From GCA-2862585 sp965661345 (GTDB lineage: Bacteria; Bacteroidota; Bacteroidia; Flavobacteriales; UBA7312): a stretch of DNA of 40,960 nucleotides. Numbering within the stretch: the stretch's first letter is position 1; the number at the start of each line of letters is the position of its first letter. Of this stretch, positions 1 to 7,011 are shown in pieces. The notes beneath the pieces were generated by a model, which saw only the letters and a program-made list of their open reading frames with translations, was not told the origin of the DNA and made no database searches. The stretch is from positions 1-40,960 of the forward strand of contig CBFIDK010000013.1 in NCBI GenBank assembly GCA_965661345.1. Direction: 5' to 3'. Position numbers and translations under genes: made by a program.

Positions 1-332
1 ATTTAACTGGTGATTACAAAAATGATTTGGAAGGACACCTTAAGTCAAATGACTTTTTTGGAGTAGAAAAATTCCCAACATCTAGCTTACAAATTTTGAA
101 AGTTGAAGAAGCTAAAAAAAATCAATACAAGATCAATGCAAAACTAACTATCAAGGGAATCACTAAGGACATTGTATTTGTTGCAGAACAAAATGACAAT
201 ATGCTAAACGCAGTGATAAATATTGATAGAACTGAATTCGATATTAGATACGGTTCTGGAAGCTTTTTTGATAGCTTAGGAGACAATATGATTTATGATG
301 AGTTTGAAATCAAAGTGAGTTTAGAAATCTAA
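1..332 (+). CDS. YceI-like family protein, C-terminal part (gene starts before the window)
   Basis: The reading frame is open from the first bases of the window, so this is the 3' end of a longer gene; the TTG at 27 is internal and not a start. The visible residues (LTGDYKNDLEGHLKSNDFF, then a run of alternating beta-strand patterns such as KINAKLTIKGITKDI) match the second half of the YceI lipocalin-like beta-barrel, a periplasmic or secreted family that binds isoprenoid-type lipids. The family is usually about 170-200 residues, so roughly half is missing. The physiological role of most Bacteroidota YceI homologues is unknown. A short AT-rich gap follows before the pirin-like gene. Confidence 0.8.
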   Translation, partial: LTGDYKNDLEGHLKSNDFFGVEKFPTSSLQILKVEEAKKNQYKINAKLTIKGITKDIVFVAEQNDNMLNAVINIDRTEFDIRYGSGSFFDSLGDNMIYDEFEIKVSLEI

Positions 333-425
333 AAACACCTTTAAATAAAGAGTTTGTCTCTCTTAATAATTTATCGAAAGTAATTGTAAATTTATATGTA
401 TTTATTAAAAAATATATAAGTAAAA

Positions 426-1298
426 ATGAAGAGATTAGATTTTATAAAAAAGACTATTATTTCAGGAGCTGCCGCCATGGCAGCTCCTTTAGTACTTAAG
501 TCAAAGACAGAGAAAACATCGACTTATGATACGTTAAGCGAGCAAGTTGGTTTTAACCACATGCCAAATAGTGAAATCATAACAGAACGTACCGTCTTAC
601 ACAAAGCAAACACCCGCGGCAATGCCAATCATGGTTGGCTTGAGGCTAACCACACCTTCAGCTTTGCTAACTACCGCAATCCAAATAGAATGAACTTTGG
701 CGTGTTAAGAGTACTCAATGACGATACTATTGCTGGTGGAAGAGGATTTAATACTCATCCACATGATAATATGGAGATAATTACCATTCCGCTTGAGGGT
801 GACCTTCAACATAAAGACAACATGGGTAATGGTACCGTAATTAAAAACGGAGACATTCAAGTAATGAGTGCTGGTACAGGAATCACTCACAGTGAATTCA
901 ATGCAAATAAAAATGCTCCAGTAAAACTTCTACAAATCTGGTTGTTTCCAGACAAGAAAAATGTGACTCCTAGATACGATCAACTTTCTTTAAAATCCAT
1001 AAAAAGCCCGAATTCATTTTATCAAATCTTATCACCCACTTCTTCTGATCAAGGAGTATGGATACACCAAAATGCCTGGTTTAGTCTTGGTGAATTTACC
1101 AAAGATGTCGAAATCGACTACAAACTAAAATCAGAGAGAAATGGCGTTTATGCATTTGTTATTGAAGGCAAAGCCACTATTCAATCTCAAAAGCTAGAAA
1201 AAAGAGATGGTTTTGGTATTTGGAATACAAAAAATATTAAAGTTTCTGCTAACAAAAACGCTAAGATTTTGTTAATGGAAGTACCAATGACTATCTAA
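426..1298 (+). CDS. Pirin-like bicupin protein with exported-type N-terminus
   Basis: 290 residues. After an N-terminal extension of about 45 residues comes a pirin/YhhW-type bicupin core: NHGWLEANHTFSFANY, then the metal site with H111 and H113 (THPHDN) and H155 and E157 (THSEFN), all four expected ligands being present. Pirins are Fe-binding cupins; bacterial members include quercetinase-like enzymes, but substrate cannot be told here. The N-terminus MKRLDFIKKT followed by an Ala-rich hydrophobic stretch looks like the common Bacteroidota Tat leader MKRRDFIKKT with the second Arg changed to Leu, so export by Tat is uncertain. It stands alone, convergent with the ABC module at 1365-3677. Confidence 0.85.
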   Translation: MKRLDFIKKTIISGAAAMAAPLVLKSKTEKTSTYDTLSEQVGFNHMPNSEIITERTVLHKANTRGNANHGWLEANHTFSFANYRNPNRMNFGVLRVLNDDTIAGGRGFNTHPHDNMEIITIPLEGDLQHKDNMGNGTVIKNGDIQVMSAGTGITHSEFNANKNAPVKLLQIWLFPDKKNVTPRYDQLSLKSIKSPNSFYQILSPTSSDQGVWIHQNAWFSLGEFTKDVEIDYKLKSERNGVYAFVIEGKATIQSQKLEKRDGFGIWNTKNIKVSANKNAKILLMEVPMTI

Positions 1299-1364
1299 AA
1301 GTTGTCACCACAACTCTACTGAACAAAATCACTGCATTTATAGATAGTAAATTGCTTTGAATAA

Positions 1365-1802
1365 TTATGGCCCCAAATATACTGTAGCGTCTTTTAAGAT
1401 ATAATTACAATGGTAAATATCATCAGCGTTAAGTTTTAGTATGCCTCGCATAGTTACCACCTCATCCATGATAAATACCTTATTCTTGGATTTCATATCT
1501 AACTCTATAACGGTTTCAGGACCTCCTACTCCACAGAAAAAACAAGAGGAAAAAGGACCTTTTGAAAGGATATAATAGTTATCCGTTGGATCAATCGCTA
1601 ATACAAAGCCTCGAATGATGATTTCTTTACCTTCTAATTCTCTGACACTAGGTCCAAAATGAGGGTATAAAAAGTACTCATCTACTTCATCCATATAAAC
1701 ATCTGAAAATGAAATATCAGATAAGGTTGACCAATCTATTACAGTTTGGGAATAACTAAACTGAAAACAAAAGCAAAAAATAAGTATCGCAAGTCTATGC
1801 AT
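1365..1802 (-). CDS. Secreted DUF3299-like small protein of an ABC module
   Basis: 145 residues from ATG at 1802. This start is chosen because it begins a clear signal peptide (MHRLAILIFCFCFQFSYSQ) and overlaps the upstream permease gene by 8 nt, implying translational coupling; an in-frame start at 1838 would lie deeper in the permease. The mature part has IIIRGFVLAID, a conserved SSCFFCGVGGPE segment with two cysteines, and CNYILKDATVYLG at the end, resembling the DUF3299/OB-fold family of periplasmic proteins. From memory of gene neighbourhoods, such proteins often sit beside an ATPase/FtsX-like permease pair. Function is unproven; the Cys pair and the His-rich permease loop next door suggest a metal link. 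Confidence 0.6.
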   Translation of the reverse strand: MHRLAILIFCFCFQFSYSQTVIDWSTLSDISFSDVYMDEVDEYFLYPHFGPSVRELEGKEIIIRGFVLAIDPTDNYYILSKGPFSSCFFCGVGGPETVIELDMKSKNKVFIMDEVVTMRGILKLNADDIYHCNYILKDATVYLGP

Positions 1803-3054
1803 TTGAAAGTGTTTTAGGGATGTTAACGTTATAAACAAGTACAGTAGGAATTAATGATGCTCCAAAACCTATTAGCAAAGCTATTGGTAAAAGCCAAAGT
1901 TCTTCACTGATTACATTAAATTGAAAAGAGTCGAAGGCGTATTTTTGCTCTACAAACAGCGACATCAAAACTAAAATCAGTCGACTACTCAACAAACCTA
2001 AAATTGTTCCTGCTAAAGATAGTGTCATTCCTTCTAGAAGTATAAGTTTTACTAACTGCCATTTGGTGGCACCGTGCACACGCATTAACGCTAATTCATA
2101 ACGTCTTCTTTTCAATGAATTATATAAGCTGATAAAAATACTTAATCCTGAAACTACAATTATGATAAAGGCAATGCTATTTATGGTTTGCACACCAAAT
2201 CCCAATAAAGCCGTTAGTCGACTAATTTCAAGAGCAGGTAATGCTGCTTGAAGATTGGTTGTCTCATTAATTTTTCTAGGAATTTGAATAAAACCAATTG
2301 GGTTTTTGAATTTTACCAACATGGCAGTTATCATGGCATCTTCTGGAATGCTTAAATCATCTGAGGTATCGTCGAGGTGGTGGTCATGGTCGTGATCGTG
2401 GTCACAATTCTGATGATCGTGGTTGTCTTCAATAGTTTGGTGGGTATGAACTTTCCAAACGCTTTGTGTATTGGTTAAAATAAGCTGATCTAGGGCCGAA
2501 TATGAAGGGTCAAGTATTCCTACCACCTTGTAAGCATAATCATCATGAACATGCCCCCCGTCTACTAATCCATGTGTTCCGTAAAATGTATCGCCTAATT
2601 TTAATTGATTGTTTTTCGCTACTCTACTACCAACAACTACTTCAAGACTTTTACTCCACAAATTTCCTTCCTTCAAAGTTACTTCGTATAATTCAGGGTA
2701 TTGGTGGGTTGTTCCCACAATTCGATAACCGTTGTACGAGTCGCCAAAGGAAAGCGGTATCGTAAAATCAACCAATGGGTTTTTATTTATTGTATTTGCT
2801 TCCCCATAAGATATATTTCCAGTAGGATTATCTATGTGGTAAATGCTGGAAAGAATTAATTGCAATGGACTTCCTTTGGCACCTACTACCATATCAATCC
2901 CTCTTAAGTTCGACTTAAGCTGTTGTTCAATTTGGTTATTCAAAAGTAAAAGCAATGAGATAACTCCCACACCAAAAGTCATTAGCAACAAACTAAGTGC
3001 CGTGTTTAGAGGGTTACTTATGAGATTCTGCCAACTTAATCGCCTTATATTCAT
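1795..3054 (-). CDS. ABC transporter permease, FtsX/MacB type, with His-rich periplasmic loop
   Basis: 419 residues. One N-terminal transmembrane segment (about residues 16-38), a large extracytoplasmic domain, then three C-terminal transmembrane segments ending in the FtsX core (RRRYELALMRVHGATKWQL is the typical coupling motif). This is the LolC/MacB/FtsX topology, not that of a classical importer. Unusually, residues about 203-226 form a loop very rich in His and Asp (HDHQNCDHDHDHDHH), which could bind Zn, Ni or Cu. The start overlaps the ATPase gene by ATGA (3051-3054) and the end overlaps the next gene by 8 nt, so all three are one transcript. The substrate is unknown; metal or metal-loaded protein is an inference from the loop. 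Confidence 0.85.
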   Translation of the reverse strand: MNIRRLSWQNLISNPLNTALSLLLMTFGVGVISLLLLLNNQIEQQLKSNLRGIDMVVGAKGSPLQLILSSIYHIDNPTGNISYGEANTINKNPLVDFTIPLSFGDSYNGYRIVGTTHQYPELYEVTLKEGNLWSKSLEVVVGSRVAKNNQLKLGDTFYGTHGLVDGGHVHDDYAYKVVGILDPSYSALDQLILTNTQSVWKVHTHQTIEDNHDHQNCDHDHDHDHHLDDTSDDLSIPEDAMITAMLVKFKNPIGFIQIPRKINETTNLQAALPALEISRLTALLGFGVQTINSIAFIIIVVSGLSIFISLYNSLKRRRYELALMRVHGATKWQLVKLILLEGMTLSLAGTILGLLSSRLILVLMSLFVEQKYAFDSFQFNVISEELWLLPIALLIGFGASLIPTVLVYNVNIPKTLSNA

Positions 3055-3677
3055 AACGTAATAGAGTTTTTAAATTGACGTTTAAGCCTGTTATCATGCG
3101 TAATGATAATTAACTGTGCATTGGTAGAAGCCGCTTGTTCTTTGAGCAGTTTGGTAATCTTCTCGCAATTGGTATCATCCAAGCTTGAGGTCGGCTCATC
3201 CGCTAAGATTAAGTCTGGATTTTTGATGACAGCCAGAGCGATAGCTGCTCGTTGCTGTTCGCCTTGGCTCAGTTCATTGCTTTTACAGTTTAGCTTATCG
3301 GCCAAACCTATTTCTTCTAAAAGATGAATAGCACGGTTTTTGTCTTGCTTGTTATTGGACAAATAAAGTGATAAAAGAAGATTGTCCAAAACCGAAATAT
3401 TTCTAACAAAATGCGGATTCTGAAAGACCATTCCGATGTGTTTACCCCTAAATTGATCAAGCTCTTTTGAAGGTAAGTCATGATACATTTCACCATTAAA
3501 CTCTGCCTTTCCTGAAACAGGCTGTAATAAACCGGCTAAAATTTGAATCAAAGTAGTTTTACCTACTCCCGACTGCCCCAATATTAACAGATCTTCTTTG
3601 TCTTGCAAATGAATATCTGGAAAAGAAAGCTGAGTTTTTCCGTCGTAAGTATAAGTTAATGATGTTGTTTTTAGCAT
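3051..3677 (-). CDS. ABC transporter ATP-binding protein, LolD/MacB type
   Basis: 208 residues, the normal size for a LolD-like ATPase. Walker A GQSGVGKTT is at about residues 34-42, Q-loop FQNPHF follows, the signature is LSQGEQQRAA, Walker B is DLILADEPTSSLDD, and a switch His is present (IITHD). It energises the FtsX-like permease encoded immediately downstream, with a 4-nt ATGA overlap. It is the first gene of a three-gene minus-strand operon (ATPase, permease, small secreted protein). No convincing promoter box was placed in the 200 bp upstream. Confidence 0.9.
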   Translation of the reverse strand: MLKTTSLTYTYDGKTQLSFPDIHLQDKEDLLILGQSGVGKTTLIQILAGLLQPVSGKAEFNGEMYHDLPSKELDQFRGKHIGMVFQNPHFVRNISVLDNLLLSLYLSNNKQDKNRAIHLLEEIGLADKLNCKSNELSQGEQQRAAIALAVIKNPDLILADEPTSSLDDTNCEKITKLLKEQAASTNAQLIIITHDNRLKRQFKNSITL

Positions 3678-3821
3678 CGTATGCTATTGAATTGATATTA
3701 AAAAGTTTACTATTAGTTTATCGCTCTACAAATTTTACTAAATCGAATTACAAATCAAAGCATATTAACACTGGTGATATATTTTTTATCAACACTTTCA
3801 ATACTACTTAAAAAAACGGTT

Positions 3822-3853
3822 AAAAAAATAGCGAGTTGGTTTAACTCGCTATT
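3822..3853 (-). terminator. Rho-independent terminator for the secreted acidic protein gene
   Basis: A perfect 11-bp stem (3827-3837 with 3843-3853, AATAGCGAGTT) closes a 5-nt loop, and on the minus strand it is followed by a run of T (complement of the A run 3822-3828). It lies about 23 bp downstream of the stop of the gene ending at 3876. Confidence 0.85.
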
Positions 3854-3875
3854 CTGAAACTAAATTTTTTAACAA

Positions 3876-5192
3876 CTATTTTTCTATCATCATTCTCTTT
3901 TCAATACTTCCGTCATTGAATATGTAGAACAGTAATTGATTCGGTTTAGTTGTTACTTTTTCACCTAAAACATTAGTGATTTTCACTAACTCTTTTGAGT
4001 TTGTATAGTCGGCAATATCAGCTGGTTGAGAACTGTTTAAATAATCTGCAAAACTAAATGAATCAGCACCAGAGCTCATCATACTATTGATGTAATCTAA
4101 AAACCCTTCTGGTAAATCACCATTATTGATGGCACTCAAAAGACTTACGTCTAACGAGTCGTTTCCACATCCGAATAAATAGGCTATATCCTCTTCATTG
4201 ACTATCTCATCTTGGTTTAAATCCATGTTTAGTAATTCCGTGAAATCCAATACATCCATTCCAAAGAGATCATTCTCAATAGTTAGGATAAAACTATCGC
4301 ATTCAAAAACATAATTTTCGTAAACCACTTCTTCTTCATTGCCCAAATCATCGTTCCATTCGCTTTCGTCACATCCCAATAAAATAGCTAAAAGGTTTTC
4401 TTCTGAACCAATTCCAGAGTTTTCTATTTCGTATTCTTCGAGCATTAAGTCAAATTCTTCATCATTGAAGCCTAACATCCATGGAGAAAAAGAGATTAAC
4501 TCCCCGTTACATTCAAATAGTATAAAATTAAAAGAGGTATCAACAGGATTATTGTTTTCATCTTCCCATTCAATATCATTACACCCAAGTAAAAAGTATA
4601 GCATTTCTAAATCTAGATCGTTTATAAACCCATCATTGTTCAAATCTGAATTCATCATATCGAAAAAAGATTCCTCACCCATATCTAAATCTCCTAAAGG
4701 GAATTCCATGTCTTCACCAAAACAATCAAAAACAAATACTAACTCATCTCCATTTGAATCACCTTCACCATTGCCTTCACCTTCTCCGTTTCCTTCACCC
4801 TCGCCTTCGCCATTGCCTTCGTCTTCGTATAATACCCACTCGTTACCATTAAAGGCAAGACCATAACAAAATGAGCAAGTGAAATCTAATCCAATAAATG
4901 GATCTATTACTGAAACGTCAACACATAAGATATCAAGACCAAAGCTATCTGGAATTAAATCGAAGGTTGGATTACTTAAGTTACTATTAATCAAATTGCC
5001 CTCTGCGTCTATTAAAGTCCAAACGTAGTTTACAGACTCATTTTCGCCAACATTGGTTTCTATTTGTATAGAAGATAAATCATCACTTGATTCTAAATAA
5101 ACTTCAAAAAAATCACAATCAAAATTTTGAGCATATCCAGAGAAAATAACAAAATTGAGTAGTACAAAAGAATAAAAAGCCTTGAACTTCAT
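3876..5192 (-). CDS. Secreted acidic protein with dockerin-like repeats and a T9SS-type sorting domain
   Basis: 438 residues from ATG at 5192, chosen because it starts a signal peptide (MKFKAFYSFVLLNFVIFSGYAQ) and lies 38 bp downstream of a -7 box at 5230-5237; an upstream in-frame start at 5249 would lie before that box. Order: signal peptide, an N-terminal domain with several Cys, a Gly-Glu-Asn spacer (about residues 125-147), three related repeats (about 152-210, 222-280, 292-349), and a C-terminal module ending NDGSIEKRMMIEK, typical of type IX secretion type A sorting domains. Repeats 1 and 3 carry EF-hand-like loops (DLNNDGFINDLD, DLNQDEIVNEED), each repeat has two Cys, and each closes with a GC(N/D) motif. 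Very acidic. Probably cell-surface or released; function unknown. Confidence 0.75.
   Translation of the reverse strand: MKFKAFYSFVLLNFVIFSGYAQNFDCDFFEVYLESSDDLSSIQIETNVGENESVNYVWTLIDAEGNLINSNLSNPTFDLIPDSFGLDILCVDVSVIDPFIGLDFTCSFCYGLAFNGNEWVLYEDEGNGEGEGEGNGEGEGNGEGDSNGDELVFVFDCFGEDMEFPLGDLDMGEESFFDMMNSDLNNDGFINDLDLEMLYFLLGCNDIEWEDENNNPVDTSFNFILFECNGELISFSPWMLGFNDEEFDLMLEEYEIENSGIGSEENLLAILLGCDESEWNDDLGNEEEVVYENYVFECDSFILTIENDLFGMDVLDFTELLNMDLNQDEIVNEEDIAYLFGCGNDSLDVSLLSAINNGDLPEGFLDYINSMMSSGADSFSFADYLNSSQPADIADYTNSKELVKITNVLGEKVTTKPNQLLFYIFNDGSIEKRMMIEK
4759..4824 (-). repeat. Low-complexity Gly-Glu-Asn coding repeat
   Basis: Short hexamer-like units coding GEGEGN in several near-copies form a flexible acidic spacer between the N-terminal domain and the dockerin-like repeats. 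Such tracts can change length by slippage; the copies here differ at third positions. Confidence 0.75.
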
Positions 5193-5229
5193 AAGTATAA
5201 GTTTAGTGTTAAAGTTATTTTTTACTGCA

Positions 5230-5237
5230 CAAATATA
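5230..5237 (-). promoter_or_regulatory. -7 promoter box of the acidic secreted protein gene
   Basis: Minus strand reads TATATTTG, an exact TAnnTTTG box, 38 bp before the ATG at 5192. It supports the 5192 start. Confidence 0.55.
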
Positions 5238-5370
5238 ATTAATTATCACCTATTAATACGGGCAATTATTTTGTGTACATTAAAAATAGTACAATTATTT
5301 TTTTAGATAATTCTGTAAAAATCTGCAGCCTGCTACTTCACTAAAATATTGAATCCGTTAAAATAGTACT

Positions 5371-5378
5371 TACATTTG
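5371..5378 (+). promoter_or_regulatory. -7 promoter box of the Crp/Fnr-type regulator gene
   Basis: TACATTTG matches TAnnTTTG exactly; a TTG (5350-5352) lies about 19 bp upstream, in the region expected for the -33 element. The ATG is at 5411. A half-site GTAACAAAT (5392-5400) lies between box and start and could give autoregulation, but it lacks a matching second half. Confidence 0.55.
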
Positions 5379-5410
5379 CATAACTAAAACCGTAACAAAT
5401 TCGTTTGCAA

Positions 5411-6043
5411 ATGAAAAGTGATATTCAAGATATCTATGGCTTCATGTTTGAATCAGAATTGATAGATGAAATCGTTGAAATGGGTAAATTACACCATGTT
5501 AAAGAAGGAGAAGTAATTATTGATTATGGTCAAAATTTAAAAGGAATGCCTCTTCTTCTTGATGGCGCCATTAAAATTTTACGAAAGGATAACGATGGCG
5601 ATGAACTCGCTTTATATTTTCTTGAAATTGGTGATTCGTGTACAATGACAATGAATTGTTGCATGGGACAACAAACGTCTAAAATTAAGGCCGTAGCGGA
5701 AACAGATGCAAAATTCGTTACTGTTCCTGCAATTCAAATGAAAGAGTGGATGAAAAAGTACCAGTCTTGGATGGCTTTTGTTTTTGAAAGCTATAACAAC
5801 AGATTCAATGAAATGCTTGAAGCAATTGACAACCTTGCCTTCAATAACATGAATGATCGATTGTACAAATACCTTAAAGATCAAGTGATAATTCGTAAGG
5901 CTACAAAACTTCAGTTATCTCATCAGGATATTGCTTATGATCTAAATACTTCTAGAGTTGTCATTTCAAGACTTCTTAAGAGCCTAGAAAATGATGGCTT
6001 CATAGAATTAGGCAGGAATAACATTACGGTAATCGAATACTAA
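5411..6043 (+). CDS. Crp/Fnr-family transcriptional regulator of the sulfur cluster
   Basis: 210 residues; ATG at 5411 preferred over the TTG six bases upstream. N-terminal cyclic-nucleotide-type beta-roll (about 30-120), dimer helix, C-terminal winged helix with recognition helix around TSRVVISRLLKSLEN. The Glu that CRP and FNR use to read the G of TGTGA/TTGAT is replaced by Val, and the palindromes found downstream (GTAACAnnTGTTrC) lack that G, a consistent pair of changes. No cNMP-binding signature or FNR N-terminal Fe-S Cys cluster is visible; instead C77, C83 and C84 cluster in GDSCTMTMNCCMG. Given the persulfide genes that follow, the regulator may sense sulfane sulfur or redox through these Cys (inference). 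Confidence 0.85.
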   Translation: MKSDIQDIYGFMFESELIDEIVEMGKLHHVKEGEVIIDYGQNLKGMPLLLDGAIKILRKDNDGDELALYFLEIGDSCTMTMNCCMGQQTSKIKAVAETDAKFVTVPAIQMKEWMKKYQSWMAFVFESYNNRFNEMLEAIDNLAFNNMNDRLYKYLKDQVIIRKATKLQLSHQDIAYDLNTSRVVISRLLKSLENDGFIELGRNNITVIEY

Positions 6044-6097
6044 ATCAATCGATTTCTACCGTTAAACAAAGCTCATTCTTATAAGTTTGTTTTTTAT

Positions 6098-6111
6098 GTA
6101 ACAAATGTTGC
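6098..6111. promoter_or_regulatory. Putative Crp/Fnr-type operator upstream of tauE-like gene
   Basis: GTAACAAATGTTGC matches the perfect palindrome at 6954-6967 in 12 of 14 positions. Its centre (6104.5) is 29.5 bp before the first base of the -7 box at 6134, exactly as at the second site, which places it near -41.5, the class II activator position. Confidence 0.65.
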
Positions 6112-6133
6112 TGTGTAAGCTAATTTACTTTTC

Positions 6134-6141
6134 TTACTTTG
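6134..6141 (+). promoter_or_regulatory. -7 promoter box of the tauE-like gene
   Basis: TTACTTTG differs from TAnnTTTG at one base. It is 21 bp before the ATG at 6162 and sits at fixed spacing from the operator at 6098-6111. The weak box fits a promoter that needs an activator. Confidence 0.5.
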
Positions 6142-6161
6142 CATCTTTCAAAAAACAACCT

Positions 6162-6953
6162 ATGACTGAAATTTTAGGATATGTTGGTGCCGTGTTTATC
6201 GGAATAGTATTAGGCTTAATTGGCGGAGGGGGTTCTATTCTTACAGTTCCGATTTTCGTCTATGTGTTGGGCATTGAACCTATTTTAGCTACAGCTTATT
6301 CCCTTTTTGTTGTTGGGAGCACTGCCTTTGTTGGCACAATTAGAAATACACTGGGAAATACCATTGATTATAAAACTGGAATAATATTCGCTATCCCTAC
6401 ATTTATTGCTGTTTTTCTCACCCGAAAATTTTTAATTCCTGTAATACCAGAAAGTTTATTTTTTATTGGAAATTTTGAAATCACCAAGAGCGTAGGAATA
6501 ATGATGTTCTTTGCTTTAATCATGGCACTGGCGGCTTTTTTCATGATAAAAGGAAGAAAAGACACATCACAAAAAGATCAAAAAACAGAATACAATTACC
6601 CCTTAATAATAGTAGAAAGTATAATTGTTGGAGTACTCACAGGAATCGTTGGTGCTGGTGGTGGCTTTTTAATTATTCCAGCCTTAGTACTCTTAGCTAA
6701 ACTTCCAATGAAAAAAGCTGTTGGCACTTCATTGATGATTATTGCCATTAAATCACTAATTGGATTTGTAGGTGACGTGCAAAACTTTGACATTGATTGG
6801 GCATTTTTATTTTCATTTACTGCTTTTTCAATTATTGGTATATTCATAGGCATTTATCTAAATAAATTCATTGGTTCTAAAAGTTTAAAGAAAGGGTTTG
6901 GTTGGTTTGTCTTGATAATGGCGATATATATTATACTAAAAGAAATTTTATAA
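6162..6953 (+). CDS. Sulfite exporter TauE/SafE family membrane protein
   Basis: 263 residues, start at ATG 6162. An in-frame start at 6105 is rejected because it lies in the operator, upstream of the promoter box. The protein is almost entirely hydrophobic, about 8 transmembrane helices, with the duplicated family motif: GLIGGGGSILTVP near the N-terminus and GIVGAGGGFLIIPALVLL in the second half. The family moves sulfite, sulfoacetate and related anions across the inner membrane. In Staphylococcus a TauE sits with CstA/CstB in the persulfide-response operon; here too it is beside a CstB-like gene, so export of sulfite produced by persulfide oxidation is the likely role. Confidence 0.88.
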   Translation: MTEILGYVGAVFIGIVLGLIGGGGSILTVPIFVYVLGIEPILATAYSLFVVGSTAFVGTIRNTLGNTIDYKTGIIFAIPTFIAVFLTRKFLIPVIPESLFFIGNFEITKSVGIMMFFALIMALAAFFMIKGRKDTSQKDQKTEYNYPLIIVESIIVGVLTGIVGAGGGFLIIPALVLLAKLPMKKAVGTSLMIIAIKSLIGFVGDVQNFDIDWAFLFSFTAFSIIGIFIGIYLNKFIGSKSLKKGFGWFVLIMAIYIILKEIL

Positions 6954-6968
6954 GTAACAATTGTTACT
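6953..6968. promoter_or_regulatory. Perfect palindromic operator upstream of the persulfide dioxygenase gene
   Basis: AGTAACAATTGTTACT is a perfect 16-bp palindrome (core GTAACAATTGTTAC, 6954-6967). The centre is 29.5 bp before the -7 box at 6990. The 14-bp GTAACA-N2-TGTTAC form resembles the PrfA box of Listeria (TTAACA-N2-TGTTAA), another Crp/Fnr relative. The most likely binder is the regulator encoded at 5411-6043. Confidence 0.75.
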
Positions 6969-6989
6969 GTACACCCAATAAAAAGACAA

Positions 6990-6997
6990 TAAATTTG
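6990..6997 (+). promoter_or_regulatory. -7 promoter box of the persulfide dioxygenase-rhodanese gene
   Basis: TAAATTTG is an exact TAnnTTTG box, 15 bp before the ATG at 7012, giving an expected leader of only about 10 nt. Confidence 0.65.
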
Positions 6998-7011
6998 CAT
7001 TAAAATTAACA

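Noticed and set aside
1299..1316. Short hairpin AGTTGT/ACAACT after the pirin gene
   Set aside because: Only 6 bp and no T run follows on either strand, so not a convincing terminator.
4751..4824. Repeated short units considered as a CRISPR-like or intergenic repeat
   Set aside because: The units are hexamers coding Gly-Glu-Asn inside a gene, without spacers.
4339..4866. 175-residue open frame on the plus strand, rich in Ser and Pro
   Set aside because: It is the complement of the acidic secreted protein; Ser/Pro repeats mirror its Gly-Glu codons, and it has no promoter or family match.
5392..5405. GTAACAAAT as a third operator in front of the regulator gene
   Set aside because: Only the left half matches; the right half does not fit the 14-bp palindrome, and it lies downstream of the promoter box rather than at the shared spacing.
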